A stretch of DNA of 64,000 nucleotides from Combretum micranthum (Eukaryota; Streptophyta; Magnoliopsida; Myrtales; Combretaceae), in the NCBI GenBank assembly GCA_024138025.1, contig JAMXBD010004312.1:1-64000 (forward strand). Direction: 5' to 3'. Under the pieces are notes generated by a model. It was not told where the DNA came from, searched no databases, and saw only the letters and a list, made by a program, of their open reading frames with translations. Made by a program: the position numbers and the translations under genes. Every line of letters begins with the position of its first letter. Within the stretch, counting starts at the first letter, position 1. This document shows positions 45,160 to 59,155 of the stretch, in pieces.

Positions 45160-46814
45160 TATTTTCTTCAAGTTTCTTGTTCCAAACACTTTAGGTAATA
45201 GATCTAAATCCTACCACAAATAAAACATGTAATGGCAATATCATACATGTGCGGTTCTATCAAAATCCCCATGAGCTTTTGTCCCGGAAAATTTCAGTAA
45301 ATAATTCCAAAATAAATATCGGAGATAAACTCTAAAAATGACTCCAAATTAAAACCGAACTTCGACTAGTCCTAAATCACGAACAAATCTAGAAATTTCT
45401 TAATCTTAAGAAAATAAGAATCCCTAAAAATAAAATAAGAACTCAACAATCTTTAAATCCAAAACCACTACGTATGACAAATTATATACTTAACTCTGAC
45501 TTGTAAAATCGGTAACATAGAACCCAAAAACAAATTATTAAAAAGTAAATAACGATTAACCTTCGAAAATAAAACCCAATTCAAGAATTTCGAAAAACTT
45601 AAGAGATATTAAATACTTACAAAAATAAAATTTAAAATAAATTTCTCAAACTAAATGTGTTGTATAATCATAAACCCTCAGTTTCCAAATTGGCAAAGAT
45701 CTAAATCAAAAAATCACCTGGGAACCCTAAGTGGAATATAATAGTTTAAGTCCGGCAATCTCGCGTTCTTAGTCTTAGAGGCCGAGGTGTAGTTTAAGTA
45801 TGTGGAGTAACTCGTAGTAATATAAGGTCGTTTAAAAATATCATATTGGTAAATTTTTGACTTATTTCGAACACGTTCGGATATAGACTTTGAAAAGCGT
45901 GTCCCGGTGCTCAAGATATAAAAAATATACCTTTAATACCGTTAGACTCGTATTTTCATAAAGATTTCAAAAATATCATTTTTATAATTTTTTGATAACT
46001 AGAAATATCTGATTTTTACGATTACATTCCTATTTCTTTACTACCGGTAATTAACTAGTCTTTTGCACTATTCACTTCTATTTCATTACACAATTTTACT
46101 ATTCTCGTAAACCCTTATATTTTTAGATAAATATTTTATATTTCATAGAAAATTCTATTTTTCTAAAATTTAGTTAGTTTCGGGTATTTACGGGATCAGT
46201 TTCTGTTTAAGATCCGATACTAAAAGTAAAATAAACTAATTTAATAATTGAAAAATATTTTTATTTTCATAAAATAACTTTTTATAATTTTTCAGGTTAT
46301 AAAAATTTCAATTATAGCTCATATTTGTGTATTTTAATCATGCCAGTAACTTATTTGATAATTCACTAAAATGAATAAATTAATTATATTATTTTAGTTA
46401 TGAAAAATCTGCTACAAAAATTTGGAATGCATTTTCTATTTTTCTTATTTTATTTTATTTATTAAGAAAGTACTCTTACAAACTCATACCTTTAGTACAC
46501 CTTTCACACATCACTTCTTTTTCACTTCAATCTTTCTACACTTTATGTATCACTTCATGGCAGATTTTTAGCTCTTTTTACTGTTCTCTTTGTCCTTTGA
46601 AACACTCCAAAATTGATTAAAATAAATCTATTCCAATCCTTCTTTAATGAGTAACATATAAACTTAGTTACGCATTACAATTCCAAGTCAAAAACTAACT
46701 AAACTCCTTCTTTCTCTCCTCCTCATTTCACGCCAGCTCTAGCATTATACAAGCTGCTATTTCTTTTTTTTTTTTTTTTACTTCATTTAAGTGTCTTTAA
46801 CTCATTCTATCTTT

Positions 46815-46825
46815 CTATATATACC
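46815..46825 (+). promoter_or_regulatory. TATA box of LTR G
   Basis: CTATATATACCCTC in the family's promoter position. Confidence 0.55.
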
Positions 46826-48851
46826 CTCTCTCATTCACACATTTAACCCTTTATCATTCTTTGCATTTTCTCTCTATTTTTCCTCTCTTTTTCTCTTCAT
46901 TTGTTCTTGTTCTTGCAAGAAAACTTGCTACCCCTATTCTTTATTTGAGCCCCCACACATATTTCTTCAAGATCCCTTGGTAAAACTCTTATTCTAAGCT
47001 TCCATAGTTGATGTAGGTAGAGTATAGTGAGAGTTTCATACATCAAATGACCTTCCATAAGCTTAAAAGCTAAGGATGATGATGCCAAAATGAAACACTC
47101 ATCTTATCTATGATTATTCTCTTGTAATATTATTATTTTCTTGCTAGCAATGGTTATATTTTGCAGATCTAACTTTTATGTAAATTTGATTATGTTTATG
47201 TTTAGATCTATGAGTTTATAGCTTAATACCATGGATCTTTTTTTTATATTTATGTTCATCGTAAGTGTAGATCTTGGTTTTGAACTCAAACAAAAATGGT
47301 GAAATTCGTATCTAGGCAAGACCTATATTTAAAAGCCACTTTTTAAGTGTCAAAATGGAAGTTTTACTTGAAGTAATGAAAGCTTAATGGGTATATATCA
47401 TCAAGACTTCATTTTATATGGTTTAAAGGTGATTTTCAAAGATTATTTTTTAAAACAAATTTCTATTTTCGAATCTAGACAAAGGCATAACTTAAAAACA
47501 TATTTTCTAACTAAAAAATGAAGTTTTTATTCAAGATATTGAAGGCTCTTAAAATAGGATATGTAAGAGATGAATTTTGATAAATTTAGATGGATTTTAT
47601 CACAAGATATGTCCAAAATTTTTTTTTGTAAATTTGGATCTTAACCAAGACCTATTATAGAGACCCATTTTTCAACACCAAAATGAATGATTTATTTAAA
47701 AAATGAAAGGCTTATAGAATAGTTATCAATAGAAAATGTTTTTGATAAGTAAATGGTAGATCTACTAATAGAGATTCTCAAAATAGGAAGAGATTACAAA
47801 GTATAAAATTTGAGTTTTATCATAACCTTGTAAAATTCGGATGGTTTCAAAACCATGCTTTAAAAACCCTTTTATCAACTCCAAAACTTGTGTTTTATAT
47901 GAAAAATGAAGAGTATAGGCCATAGATATCATTAAGTAATGATTTTTATAAGTTGAGATGGGATTTGCTAAGAAAAATATTAGAACAAAGAGTAGAAATA
48001 AAGTAGAAAAATTTGAGTTGTTTGTCATTTTAAGAAATTCGTAATAATTGTGTAATAGCATGAAAACACTTACTTTCCAAACTCAAAATAGAAGTTTTAT
48101 TAAAGAAATGAAGTTCTTAGTGGTAGGTATGGTTGAGCCTTAAGTTTCTAAGTATCAAATGAGTTTACTTATAAGAATCACCACAAAAACAATTTATACA
48201 AAATTCGGATTTTGGGATGAACCATATTTAAAAACATATTTACAAAGTGTAAAATGGAAATTTTTGTTGAAAAATAAAGGCCTTAAGGAATATACATAAT
48301 GAGGACTTAATTTTAACAAGAATAAATAAATTTTATCAAGGAATTTTTCTAAAAACAAGTGGGAATTGTCAAGAATACAAAACTAGCCTTTCTAAGTTGA
48401 TTTTTCATAAAGTCTTACGAGGAAAAAGTTTTCTAAAAATTTCTTTTATTAAATATAATCAAAGACATATACATATATATCTCATGACATATGATTTATG
48501 ATAGTAACTTGTTCATATTGCATGTATACTTGCTTTGGATAGTAGAAACTTCATGAACTTTCACAAAATCAATTTTCTAAATTTTGGTTTTCACTACTGA
48601 TCTAAACTGATCAGATCTTTTGAAGCTTCAAAGTTTTCAAAACTTAAATATGATATTAGAATTAGATAGATTTTTCAAAGTAGATAAAAATCAGTATATA
48701 ATTTGCTAAATTCCAAGTTAAAATGACCAAGTTATAGCCGTTTTAAGTTGGAATTCCCGCGTAAGACGAGAATTACGAATTTGATAGTTTGTATGAGATA
48801 GAATGGATTAGTTTTGAGTTGAAATACTCATTTGGGTATTTTTTTCCTTAG

Positions 48852-48898
48852 GTGACTTTGCTTTCGAGGATTCATTGCCACCCGACTATTACGATTAA
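48852..48898 (+). other. Candidate LTR mini-exon, copy G
   Basis: TTTTTCCTTAG precedes 47 nt encoding (G)DFAFEDSLPPDYYD and TAA. GTGAGT follows near 48921. Confidence 0.55.
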
Positions 48899-49914
48899 AA
48901 GACCGGAATCTAATGGACATGTGAGTTTTCCTCTTATTTTGTTACCTTGTTTGTGCTTGTAGCTAGTTGCATTAGAATTATAAGAACAAGATAAAAACCG
49001 ATATGAATGGAGATGGGATAGATGATGTAAGCCCTCGAATTTTCGATTATGGTTTTAGGAATACCAAATCGAAACCCTAAAGTTTGATCCAAGTTGAAAC
49101 CGAACCTTAAACAATTTCGATCACGGAATTTCATAAGAGAATTTTCAGAAACAAAAATAGAAAGTCTAATACTCAATCGATTTGAAAATCCGAACATGAA
49201 AAGATCCGCCTATTCGATCCCTGAGTTAAAAGGGCAAAGATGGACTAAACCCTAACCCTAGTCAAACCGGAGTTCAAAAGTCAATAAAGACCAAGACAAT
49301 CAAGTAATTTCAACTCCGGCAATCCCGCGTTCTCAAACCCTAGAAAACAAAATTAAGTTAGTGGCTTAAAATAGTTCGTAATAATATAGGGTAACATAAA
49401 AATATCAGATTCGCGAATTTCAAGTGTCCTTCGAACTCAAACGGGATCAGTTCTCGAAAAGCATGTCCCGGAGCTCGGAATATTAAAAATATTTCGATAA
49501 CACAAAAATATTCGTAATTAAATAAGGATTTCAAAAATATCAGTTTTAGAATTTTTCGGTAACTAAAAATAACAGATATAGCTCGTTTACGCGTATTTTT
49601 ATTACTACCGGTATTTTATATGTTTAGTCTACTATTTATAGTACTATTCCTACTATTCATTACTATTTCACTATCTCTACTTTTTCTTACACCTATTTCT
49701 TACTACCTACATACCTATTTTCTTACTTTTTACTTTTCCAATACAACTTTATTTCACATCTACCTTACACATTACATCTTTCATTTATCAAAAATCAAAA
49801 CAAATAAAAAATCATCTCCTTCTCTCTCATATTGGCACCGGCCCCCTCTCCCTTTAATATATATTATTTCTTTTTCAATTTATTTTATTACATCGAAAAT
49901 TCACTCCAAAAATT

Positions 49915-49927
49915 CTATAAATACCCT
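49915..49927 (+). promoter_or_regulatory. TATA box of LTR H
   Basis: CTATAAATACCCT, one of the best-preserved copies of the family motif. Confidence 0.65.
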
Positions 49928-51932
49928 CTCCCTCCTTCATTCTTTCACACACCCATTTTACATAACAAAACTCTACAAAAATACTCTCTCAAAACCTCTC
50001 TCCAAATCTCTCACAAAATACTCTCTACCAATTCCTACAACTTCAAGAAGAAAAATATCAAACACAAAACCCATTCATCTCTTTCAAACCTTCCATTAAA
50101 CGTTAGGTAAAATCCTACTTAAATTTCTTCATCATGTTCATACAACTTAGCATGAGCTTAGTGTATGTTTCTTAGGCTCATATGAGTTAAAGAAGCAACA
50201 ATATGTTCATGCTTTGTTTTTGTTTTTGTTCATGTTATTATTTTACATTATGTTATTATGATGTTATTTTTATTGTTGTTATTTTTGGTATAATCTAACT
50301 TATGTAATATTATGTATACTATGTATATATATTTATTTAGAGCATATAAGCTCATTTGTTATTTATTTATTTCCAAGTCTTGCAATTTATTTATTTACTT
50401 GTTTTATGTAATTTATTAAGACTAGTCTTTCTAGTCTTAGACTTGTCCATATCAAGTTAAAACAAATTTTTTTCTTATCTTTTCTTTTGGGACTAGTCCA
50501 TTCTTAGTCTCGGTTGCCTTGATGAAGCTAAGGCTCCCAATACATGAACGGGATACCTTGATGAAGCTAAGGTTCTCAATGCTTGACTATTTATTTATGT
50601 TTATTTACTTACAAGTATTTATTTCTACCTTACTATGTTTTATCTTTACTTTTACATTGCTACATATTCATGCATGATTATAATATTGTTGTCTTAAGTA
50701 AAAATAAAAATGGGTTCTTTCTTAAATAAAGAAAAAGTAAACTAGATTTCTTGACAAAAGAAATTTCAACAAAAAGGTCTAAGTTTTCTTTTCTAACAAG
50801 CTTTTTACGAAATAAGCTAATCATAAATTCTAGAAGAAGTAATAATATAGATTTCTTCAAAGAAATAAAAGGAACTCATTTCTTTTAAAAGCTAAATACT
50901 CCATCAAGATAAGAATTTTTAGTCTTGAACTAAAGACTTGAACTTAGCTAAATCTTTTAATAGGTTCATTTTAGACTTCGAAAATCACATGCCATGAAAG
51001 CATCTTCAAAACTTGAATTTTATAATTGTTATTATCTTTTCAAAATTAAAACGAAGTTTTACTAAGTTCTAATGTTAACAATTCCTTATTAAGAAAGCTT
51101 TTCTTATAAACTAGTCTAAAGAAGTTATTCTACCATTTAACAAATATTAAGAATAAAACAAGTTTTTCAAACCAAGATAACATCAACTCACTATTTTGAA
51201 AACCAACTTAGAAAATAAAATTTTCCAAAAAGTAAAGTTTTGAAGGTATATCTATTTTCTAAAGAATAGATGATATAAAAATAAAAGGAAAACATACACA
51301 ACTTCAAATATTTGAAACTTAAGGAATATTTTGAAAAGCTTATTCATTATAAATAAAGTTAGTAGATAACTTAAAAAACGAATTTATTTTTGAAAAGTAA
51401 GAAAATGAAATAATAATAAAACATTTACTCGTAACAACTCAAATATATTTTTGTTTTCCTTCTAACAATTCAAAAAGGAGAAATTTTCAAAAGTCTTGTC
51501 TTTTAAATCCTTAAAGACAATTTTTTTATGAAATATCAATATTAAGACAACACTATCAAAATCATGCATATATGTTTAAAGGATTTTTCAACTATATATA
51601 TATCCATATACTTTTCTTAAGGAATTTTGAGTAAAGTAAAATTTGGAAAAATCATATTTTGAGAACTATAAATTCGTAATTATTCTATACCGTGTTAGTT
51701 TGTAACCCAAATGGCTTTTTATGACAAAAATAACCTTATAAATGGATAGATCTTTTCGAGTAGGTAGAAAACGATATATTATAAGCGCAATTCTGAGTTA
51801 AAATGACCAAGTTATGGCCATTTTAAGTTGGAATTACCTTCTACTCGAATTTTAACGATCTTATGATATAATTTTTTATAAGTACCATAGAATCAACAAG
51901 AAATACTCATTATGAGTATTCTTCTTGATTAG

Positions 51933-51979
51933 GTGAAACCGAGGAGGAGTATTCATACCCGGAAAATTATTTTGATTAG
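51933..51979 (+). other. Candidate LTR mini-exon, copy H
   Basis: CTTGATTAG precedes 47 nt encoding (G)ETEEEYSYPENYFD and TAG. GTGAGT follows about 50 nt later. Confidence 0.55.
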
Positions 51980-53916
51980 TGGAATTACCGATCGACTCAT
52001 CCATAAAAAAGATAGATCCTTAAGGCCAAGTGAGTTTATTTCCTACCTTTCTCATACTTGGTTGTGCTTGTAGCTAGAAGCACTAGAAGTAGGAAAAGAT
52101 GAAATGAATTATGTATGATAATATTGGTTGAAAGAATGTTAAGCATACCGAGGCATGAATCGTTGTTAATTAACTTATGTTTTGTTATTATTCTGCTGGA
52201 GTGTGTGCAAAATTCTGTGATCACCTTTAAATTACTTTAAACATATACTATGAATTATATTAATTGATCCATGCATATCACGTAGTTAATTTCATTACAT
52301 GAGTTGCTAATCTCGATAGGACAAGAGCTTAGTAGCTGGGTGTGCAGTAGCCAGAAATCTGCAAGATGGGCGATAGGTGCCTGAAAGAACTATTTTAAAA
52401 TGGGCGATAGGTGCCTGAAAGAACTATTTTGTGATGGTTAGTAGGAGCCTGGAATAAACTACATGAGTTGGATTTTGAGTTGGGTTTTAAAGAGCCTGGA
52501 ACACCTAACGTGGAATGGTGCGGTAAATCCATTCAAACATATGATTTCCGGTAGATCATATGTATTGCTTGATCACGTGTTTGATGCATTCATATACTTG
52601 TTAATAACTTGTTTGAAATTAATTATACAAGTACGTTGATTCAGGAATATTCTCACTAAGCTAGTTATGCTTATACTCCTATAGACCTTTATTGTATCAG
52701 GTCCAATATCTTTTATGCCCGATGACTTCATATACTCAAGTGGGATGATGTCCTAAAAAAGCTTATGGAAATCTTTTGAAGGTCATAGGTTAATTATCCT
52801 TTAATATCTTTTGGTGTTTGTCACACCCCGAGGGTACCCTAGTAGTAATAAAAAAGTTACACTTGAATATTATCACTAGATTACCTCTAGAGAATGACAG
52901 GTTTTCAAAACAATAGGATCTTTTAAGTTGCTTGATAAGAAATAATGAATATATGAGAGAAATGATTTAGTGAATAACCATTACAAACTATTACAAACCA
53001 TATATCTCCTTTGAAATATACTACTAAATAATTTACTCTAATAGTACATAACCATCAAACTAAAATAGATCTGCAGACTTCTAGCTTCAAAGCCCTTACC
53101 GGAGCCATATTCCTGGATGTAACTAACCAGGGTCGTATAGTAAACTGGAAAAGACTGTAGGAGTATGAGCGAAACCACTGCTCAGTGAATAACCAGACAT
53201 CATACATCACACAAGTCATTAACAAATCATATGCAATGCAAGCACTCAACCATATGCACAGATACAAGTTTGGATGATCTAGAATCCAAACAGGAAAAAG
53301 ATTTACGCCCTCTTTTTAATGGGTTGAAGAACCAGCATTCAATGACCCACCTACCCAGGAGAGACTAAGTACACAGGAGAATCAACGATTTCTCGTTTTA
53401 ATGTTATCACTTTGAATATAGTGGCTTGCACAAACCATCTCCTGCAATCCCCTTAGAAACTCCCTAAGTATTAATCATTTCAAAGCGATTCTACGGGCGA
53501 CGTTCTTCGGTGCTTTTTAGTTCCTCATAGGACCGCCAGACCAAAGAGAACCTTGGAAGACTCACACATTGGATCAACCAAGCAAAAACAGAGATCCGAA
53601 ATATTAATACGTAGCAGGCTGTCATAACCATATATGCAATAATGCAATTCGTGCAATGCATGTTCATATTATTTTGTTAAGTCCATAATTCTTAATCAAA
53701 TTCGGGGTGACCATACATTACACACAATCATCATAATACTACTGCACAACATCATCCATTGCGTTATCGCTTGTATAAAGATATTTTAACAATCATACAA
53801 TCAGATCATATCATACTTTCAACAAACATTCATTTGATTATCTTGCATTACATATTCAACTATTTACAATCACAACCAGTACAATATGACTGAATTACTC
53901 ACCTGCTCATACTGCC

Positions 53917-53963
53917 TCAATCGTAGTAATCCACTGGTAGATCCTCTAATGAGTCAAAGTCAC
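53917..53963 (-). other. Candidate LTR mini-exon, copy I
   Basis: The minus strand TTAAATAG precedes 47 nt encoding (G)DFDSLEDLPVDYYD and TGA. G|GTGAGT follows at about 53897. This is the most divergent LTR, yet the tail is kept. Confidence 0.55.
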
Positions 53964-54287
53964 CTATTTAAGACAAAGTATTTATTAATACAATTTAACT
54001 AAATTCCTATAGGTGATTAGTGTCCTAGACTCGATATTAATACTTAATATCGTCGTGTTCCTCATATTTGATCTTACATAATTGTTTGGTTATTTTTAGG
54101 AGTCACATTACTCAAGAAATTAACTTATTTCAATTTCCATTCTTATCTATTTTATCTAAGTTAAAACAAATATTAGACTAATAATACTTTATTTAACTCT
54201 AAATATTTTCTTAATTCTAGGGTTTCAAAAGTTATTAGATATTAATCTATTTATTCTAATCTCTGGTAATAAATTTTATATTGTTGT

Positions 54288-54288
54288 G

Positions 54289-54329
<41 letters not shown>

Positions 54330-54371
54330 CTAAATAGGCTTTAAAGATATATATATATATATATATATATA
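54288..54371. repeat. (CA)n(TA)n and a second (TA)n tract
   Basis: 54288-54324 is CA then TA; 54346-54371 is TA. Both are in LTR I. Confidence 0.95.
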
Positions 54372-54415
54372 GTTTTGTTTAGACTTGAAAAACTTTTGTT
54401 GGAAAATTTTAACTG

Positions 54416-54680
54416 TAAGCTGGCTCAAGGCCGCCGGCCAACATTCCCCAGGTGCCGGTGTAAATTGCCTTTGAAGAAAAATTTCAGATCGAGTGCATCG
54501 GTGTTGAAAGCTGCCAGCTTACAATATACCGGCCTTACGCCGCCGGCGTAGATCTCCAGGTAACCGGCTTACGTTGAATTTTTACGTGAAAATTATTTTA
54601 CGTAGCCTCTGTTTGAGTGTAAGCCGCCAGCCTATCCATGTAAGCCGCCGGCGTACAGCATTTACACTACCGGCCTTGAG
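54416..54680. repeat. GCCGGC/GCCGCC-rich patch in LTR I
   Basis: Three GCCGGC and several decayed versions (ACCGGC, GCCAGC, GCTGGC), in units such as GTAAGCCGCCGGCGTAC. It resembles the Athila arrays although the LTR family differs. Confidence 0.75.
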
Positions 54681-55175
54681 GCAGTGTTGCACTGTTCATC
54701 ATCTTCATCCTCGGTTCGATTCTTTTTCTTTGATTTTTACACGTTAAAAACTTACTTAAGCTACTTTAATAGTTTATATATCATATATAAGGATATATAA
54801 CAACTTTCAATACGTTTCAACACATAAATATATAGATCTCGATTTTGTGAAAGTAAAACTAGGATTTTGAAGTTTTACCTCGTTGGAGCTCGTTTGATGA
54901 AATCCGAAGCTTGTGTTTGTGTTTAATATGTTCCTAAGATAATTTTAAGTCAGATACAACTCTTATATTTGAACGAAAATCCTTTGAATCATGTCATCTT
55001 ACCTTTGAGCTTGTTTTTGAGGGTTTTTGGCTTTGTTTTCCTTTGATCCGAGTTTATGTTTTATGATCTGTTTGTTCTTTGTTTCCAGTTCATTTTGTTT
55101 GTTGTTTTGGGAGTGATTTCGTGCTGGAAGAGGTGAGGAATTATGAAGTTTGTTTGTTCTTCATTAATGGCTTTA

Positions 55176-55176
55176 A

Positions 55177-55213
<37 letters not shown>
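55176..55213. repeat. (CA)n(TA)n microsatellite
   Basis: The CA run passes into a TA run in LTR I. Overlapping short open frames here arise from the repeat. Confidence 0.95.
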
Positions 55214-58200
55214 AAAGAGAAAGAGAAGATGAAGCTGCAGCCATTTCTCCTTCATACTCCTCCGAATTTTGATCTCATTTTGCAGTTGTTTTCAAGCCAA
55301 TTAATGCTTGAATGACTTGGCAACATATGATTGGTGTGGGTGGTTGATTTTTGTGGAAAATTTGGTCCATGATTGAAGCAAATCCGGCTCTCCTCTTCTC
55401 TTTCAACTTGCACCGAACTTAGCCGCATTTCTCACCAAAAAAACAGCAGCCCAAATATATATATTAGTTTATTTATTTAGTTAAATTTTGAGTTAATTAT
55501 ACGAGTTATACGGGTATAAATCGGTTAATACTTGGAAGTTTTTATACAAAAATATGCTTATACATTTATACAAAACACTTAGATTTTCAAATAATACAAA
55601 TTGAAGTTATATATATACGTAGTTAATTATTTGTATAATTTTATCTCCTGCGATTTAGATTTCTTAAGCTCATTAGGTCAATTTTTGTTTCAGGCTCCGA
55701 TAGCTTAAGAAAACTCGGTTTAGAACAATAGCGTGATTTGATTATTTATTTGAAGTTTAGATTTTGAGTTATTCATCAGTTTATATTTTCGTTGTGTATT
55801 TAAAACCTTAACGGTTCATTTTTGGATCATCATTTTCTAGTTATAAGCGTATATAATCATTTACACAGTATTGAGCTTAATACAGAACCTAAACTATATT
55901 TATATTTCTAGTTTTGATACTGAACATAAATTCTTATTAGTAGTTTTTAATTTTAACTAGAAATCTCGAAAATAGGGTTTAAGTCTAATTATAAACTCAT
56001 TACTACTCGTTATTCTAATCTTGAATTATTATCGAGATAAAAAACAATCATTTGATCTCTATATGCATGTTTTCTATATAAATCTATTTGTATACTAGGT
56101 TTTTGGGTCTAAATTTTAGATCATATCTTGAATTAGTTATTCAAGATACAAGATTTCGTTTTCGGTATTAACTAGGGTTAAAGAATTTCTTTATTCGGTT
56201 CCTAAATCTTTCATTTATCCAAAAATCTAAATATTATCCTATTATTAGACTTCAATCAGAATCTAAATCAATTATCTAATTTATACAATCTATTATAAAG
56301 TCGGATACTAAGGTGAAAAAATTTCCCGGGGTTTACAGTGTTGTATTATTTGGTTATGGGAAAGATTAAGTTGTCATTATGATTGTTTGGAGAATTATAA
56401 GGAAAAGAAAAAAAACCCTAAGATGATGTAAAGATTATATTCTATTAATGATAAATTTGATGTTTATTTAGATTCTTGTATTGCTTTATTTACTATCTCA
56501 AACTATACATCCCACCGGTGTCTCCTATTATTGTGATAGACGCCTTACATATGGTGTTGAAAATTTTCGTATGACTTCGGGAAGTCATTCTTAAGTTTTA
56601 ATACTGTATGTGGCGGACTGCTACGTTTAGGGTACCTTTTGGGGCATGACAGATGATGAGACTTTGATGTATGTATGCTAAAGAATACTAAAGCATATCG
56701 AAACCATGATTCGATTGGATAACCACACTGTTCATATTGTTTTTGTTTATGTGTATGATATTGGTTGATCACTCTAAAAGAATGTATGAATAAATTGACC
56801 TAAGCAAAAATAAATTGGTCATGCATCGCATCGTCAAGTTGCATTTGGTAGCGTGCTACTCCTACGCAAGAAGATTGGTATGGTCCGAGATCACGTTTGG
56901 AAAATGAGAGTTGGAATTAGAGTTCATTCATAGGGAACTAAAACGTACTAGGGATGCATCCCATGTATGAGCCTAGTCGAGTCGATTGCTATGAGCCTGG
57001 GGTGCTTGGGGACTAGCAGCAAGTCGTATAGACTTTCAATATCATCCCTAACCCTAGATACAAAGGGCGAAAATTCGTTCTATGTACTGGTTCCGATTAC
57101 CTATACATAATTATCTGCTCATGTGTTTGTTCATGCATAGCATATGGATGATTTATAACTTGCTTGTTATGGTTCGAAATTAAGAGAACTCTCACTAAGC
57201 TAGTGTAGCTTGTACCCAATAGATGTTTGAATGCACAAGTTAACTCAAGAATGCTACCTGGGGACCGAGATGTCTAGAACCGAGTATGACCTCGAAGTTC
57301 CAATAGGAAGAAAAAAATACTTGTAGACATTAGCAAGGTTTTGTGAATTGTCTTGTAATAGTTTGTGTAGTGAAATCTTTGGATGAATTATAATTGAAGT
57401 ATAGTGGATTATATTTCCTTTACATTATTACTTATGTTGTATCAATATGAAATGTATCACTCCGAGGTGTCTCCTCCATGTGTTAGACACCTTGTACATA
57501 GTATGGAAGCCTTCATGTGACTGAGGTGGTCATTCCTAGGCTTTAATATTGTGTACGGCGGACTGCCACGTTTAGGGTACCCTTCTAGGTGTGACAACTT
57601 TATACAAGGGATGTGGAAACACTTAAACATGATGATTCATGCCATCACAATGTTGTGGATTTTGTCATTTAAGTTGTTTTACTATATTTTGCTATATTAT
57701 TGCTTTATATGGTTCATATTAATATTTTGTGTACATATTCTTCTACTAACATCATCTTCATAATGTTCATCTTGCATTTACATCCATAACATGAATGATA
57801 TTATAGATCTATTTATTTTGAGTACATAAATGCCATAGATATATGACTTATGTACATAAAAGACTTGTAGTGTGATAGTATTAATGGGGATGTTGGCAAA
57901 ACTCAAGATCTATTTTTGTTTCCATCAAAAACAAATTTTCAAATTTGGATTTAGAAAGAGCCCTATTTTGAAAACCAACTTTCCAATCCCAAAATGAGTG
58001 TTTTACATAAAATATTAAAAGGCTTATGGAATGGGTATCCTAAAGGACTGATTTTGATAAGTTAAACCTAGTTTTGCTAAGAGATATTCAAATAAGAAAA
58101 GTTTACCAAAGTTAAGTTAGAACTTGTTTCAACTCCAACAAGAACTTAAAATTCGTAACTAGGATGAGTTGCTAAGTAAATACCTATTTTTCAACCCCAA

Positions 58201-59122
58201 AATAAGAATTTTATTAAAGAAATAGAAGCCTTAAGGAATAGGTTTGATTAGGACTCAATTTTAGAAAGATTAAATGAGTTTTACCCAAGAAATAACCTCA
58301 AAACAATTTAACAAAAGTTCGGATTTAGAAATGACCCATCCTTAAACACCTATTTCAAAATTCCAAAATGAGGATTTTAATGGAAAAATAGAAGCCTTAG
58401 GAAATAGATGTAGTAAGGACTTAATTTTGACAAGAATAAATTGATTTTATCAAAGTATAATCCTGACACAAAGGAAGAGTTTCAAAACATAAATCAAACT
58501 CTATTTTCATCACCAATAATTTTTGTAAAATTCGTAATTGGGCAAGACCCCTATTTAAACACCTATTTTCCAACTCATAAATGAGGAAATTTATTAAAAT
58601 AATGAAGGTATTAGGAATATAGGTCATCAAGGCTCTATTTTAGTAAAAATAAAGGTGATTTTGCAAGAAACAAATACTTGAAATTTTTGCAAAGTAAAAG
58701 TTTCTAAAAATTCTTTTTAACCAAATACCATCAACAACATGACATGTCATTCATGATAATAACTTGTTGATATTGCATGTACATATAATATACTTGGTAG
58801 AAAGAATGTAAATTTCACAAAACAATTTTTGAATTATGATTTTCAGCTACTGATCAGAATTGATCTGAGCTTTCCAAGACCTAAAAGTTTTCAAAACTTA
58901 GGAATAACATTATAAATAGATAGATCTTTCGAAGTAGACAGAAATCAACTGCTTATTTGCAAAATTCTGAGTTAAAATGGCCAAGTTATGGCCGTTTTAA
59001 GTTGGAATTTCCATGTACCACGAAAATTACGAACTTAAAAGTTTTTGTTTGATAAGTTGGAATTAGTCATGGTTTGAAATACTCATTTGGGTATTTTCTT
59101 TTGTTTATTTGAATTCAAATAG

Positions 59123-59155
59123 GAGGAATTCTTGTCCCCGGATCATTACGAATAG
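59123..59155 (+). other. Candidate LTR mini-exon, copy J (shortened)
   Basis: AAATAG precedes EEFLSPDHYE and TAG. The last ten positions align with the others (LSPDHYE versus LPPDYYD in G), but the first four residues are missing. GTGAGT follows near 59176. Confidence 0.35.

Larger units (their letters stand above)
52819..56337 (-). mobile_element. Solo LTR I, divergent relative, minus strand, 3519 bp
   Basis: It runs TGTCACACCCCG...CCCGGGGTTTACA with exact duplication GTGTT at 52814-52818 and 56338-56342. It shares the ends and the mini-exon with the other LTRs, but I could not find the U3 module or the inverted-repeat block, so it is a separate subfamily. It also carries a GCC/GCCGGC-rich patch (54416-54680) and two CA/TA microsatellites. 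No PBS or coding region adjoins it. Confidence 0.85.
49026..56651 (+). mobile_element. Solo LTR H, Tekay-like family, interrupted by I
   Basis: It runs TGTAAGCCCTC...CTTTTGGGGCATGACA with exact duplication GATGA at 49021-49025 and 56652-56656. LTR I splits it at 52818. Net length is about 4.10 kb. It resembles E and B and shares their tandem duplication (50516-50585). It has a TATA box (49916), first donor AG|GTAAAA (50107), the inverted-repeat block (51797-51831), a mini-exon, GTGAGT (about 52029) and the CTCACTAAGCTAG block (about 52652). Confidence 0.9.
45280..57596 (+). mobile_element. Solo LTR G, Tekay-like family, interrupted by H
   Basis: It starts TGTCCCGGAAAATTT, which looks like a TGTAAACCCCCGG start with a short deletion, and ends CCCTTCTAGGTGTGACA (57596). 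Flanks are GCTTT (45275-45279) and ACTTT (57597-57601), one mismatch. LTR H splits it at 49025/56657. Net length is about 4.69 kb, longer than its relatives, perhaps because the U3 module appears twice (about 45860-46060 and 46185-46360). It has a TATA box (46815), a donor-like G|GTAAAA (46980) and an intact mini-exon. Confidence 0.75.

Noticed and set aside
55061..55315. Open frames on both strands with Thr-His or Tyr-Ile runs
   Set aside because: Produced by the CA/TA microsatellite at 55176-55213.
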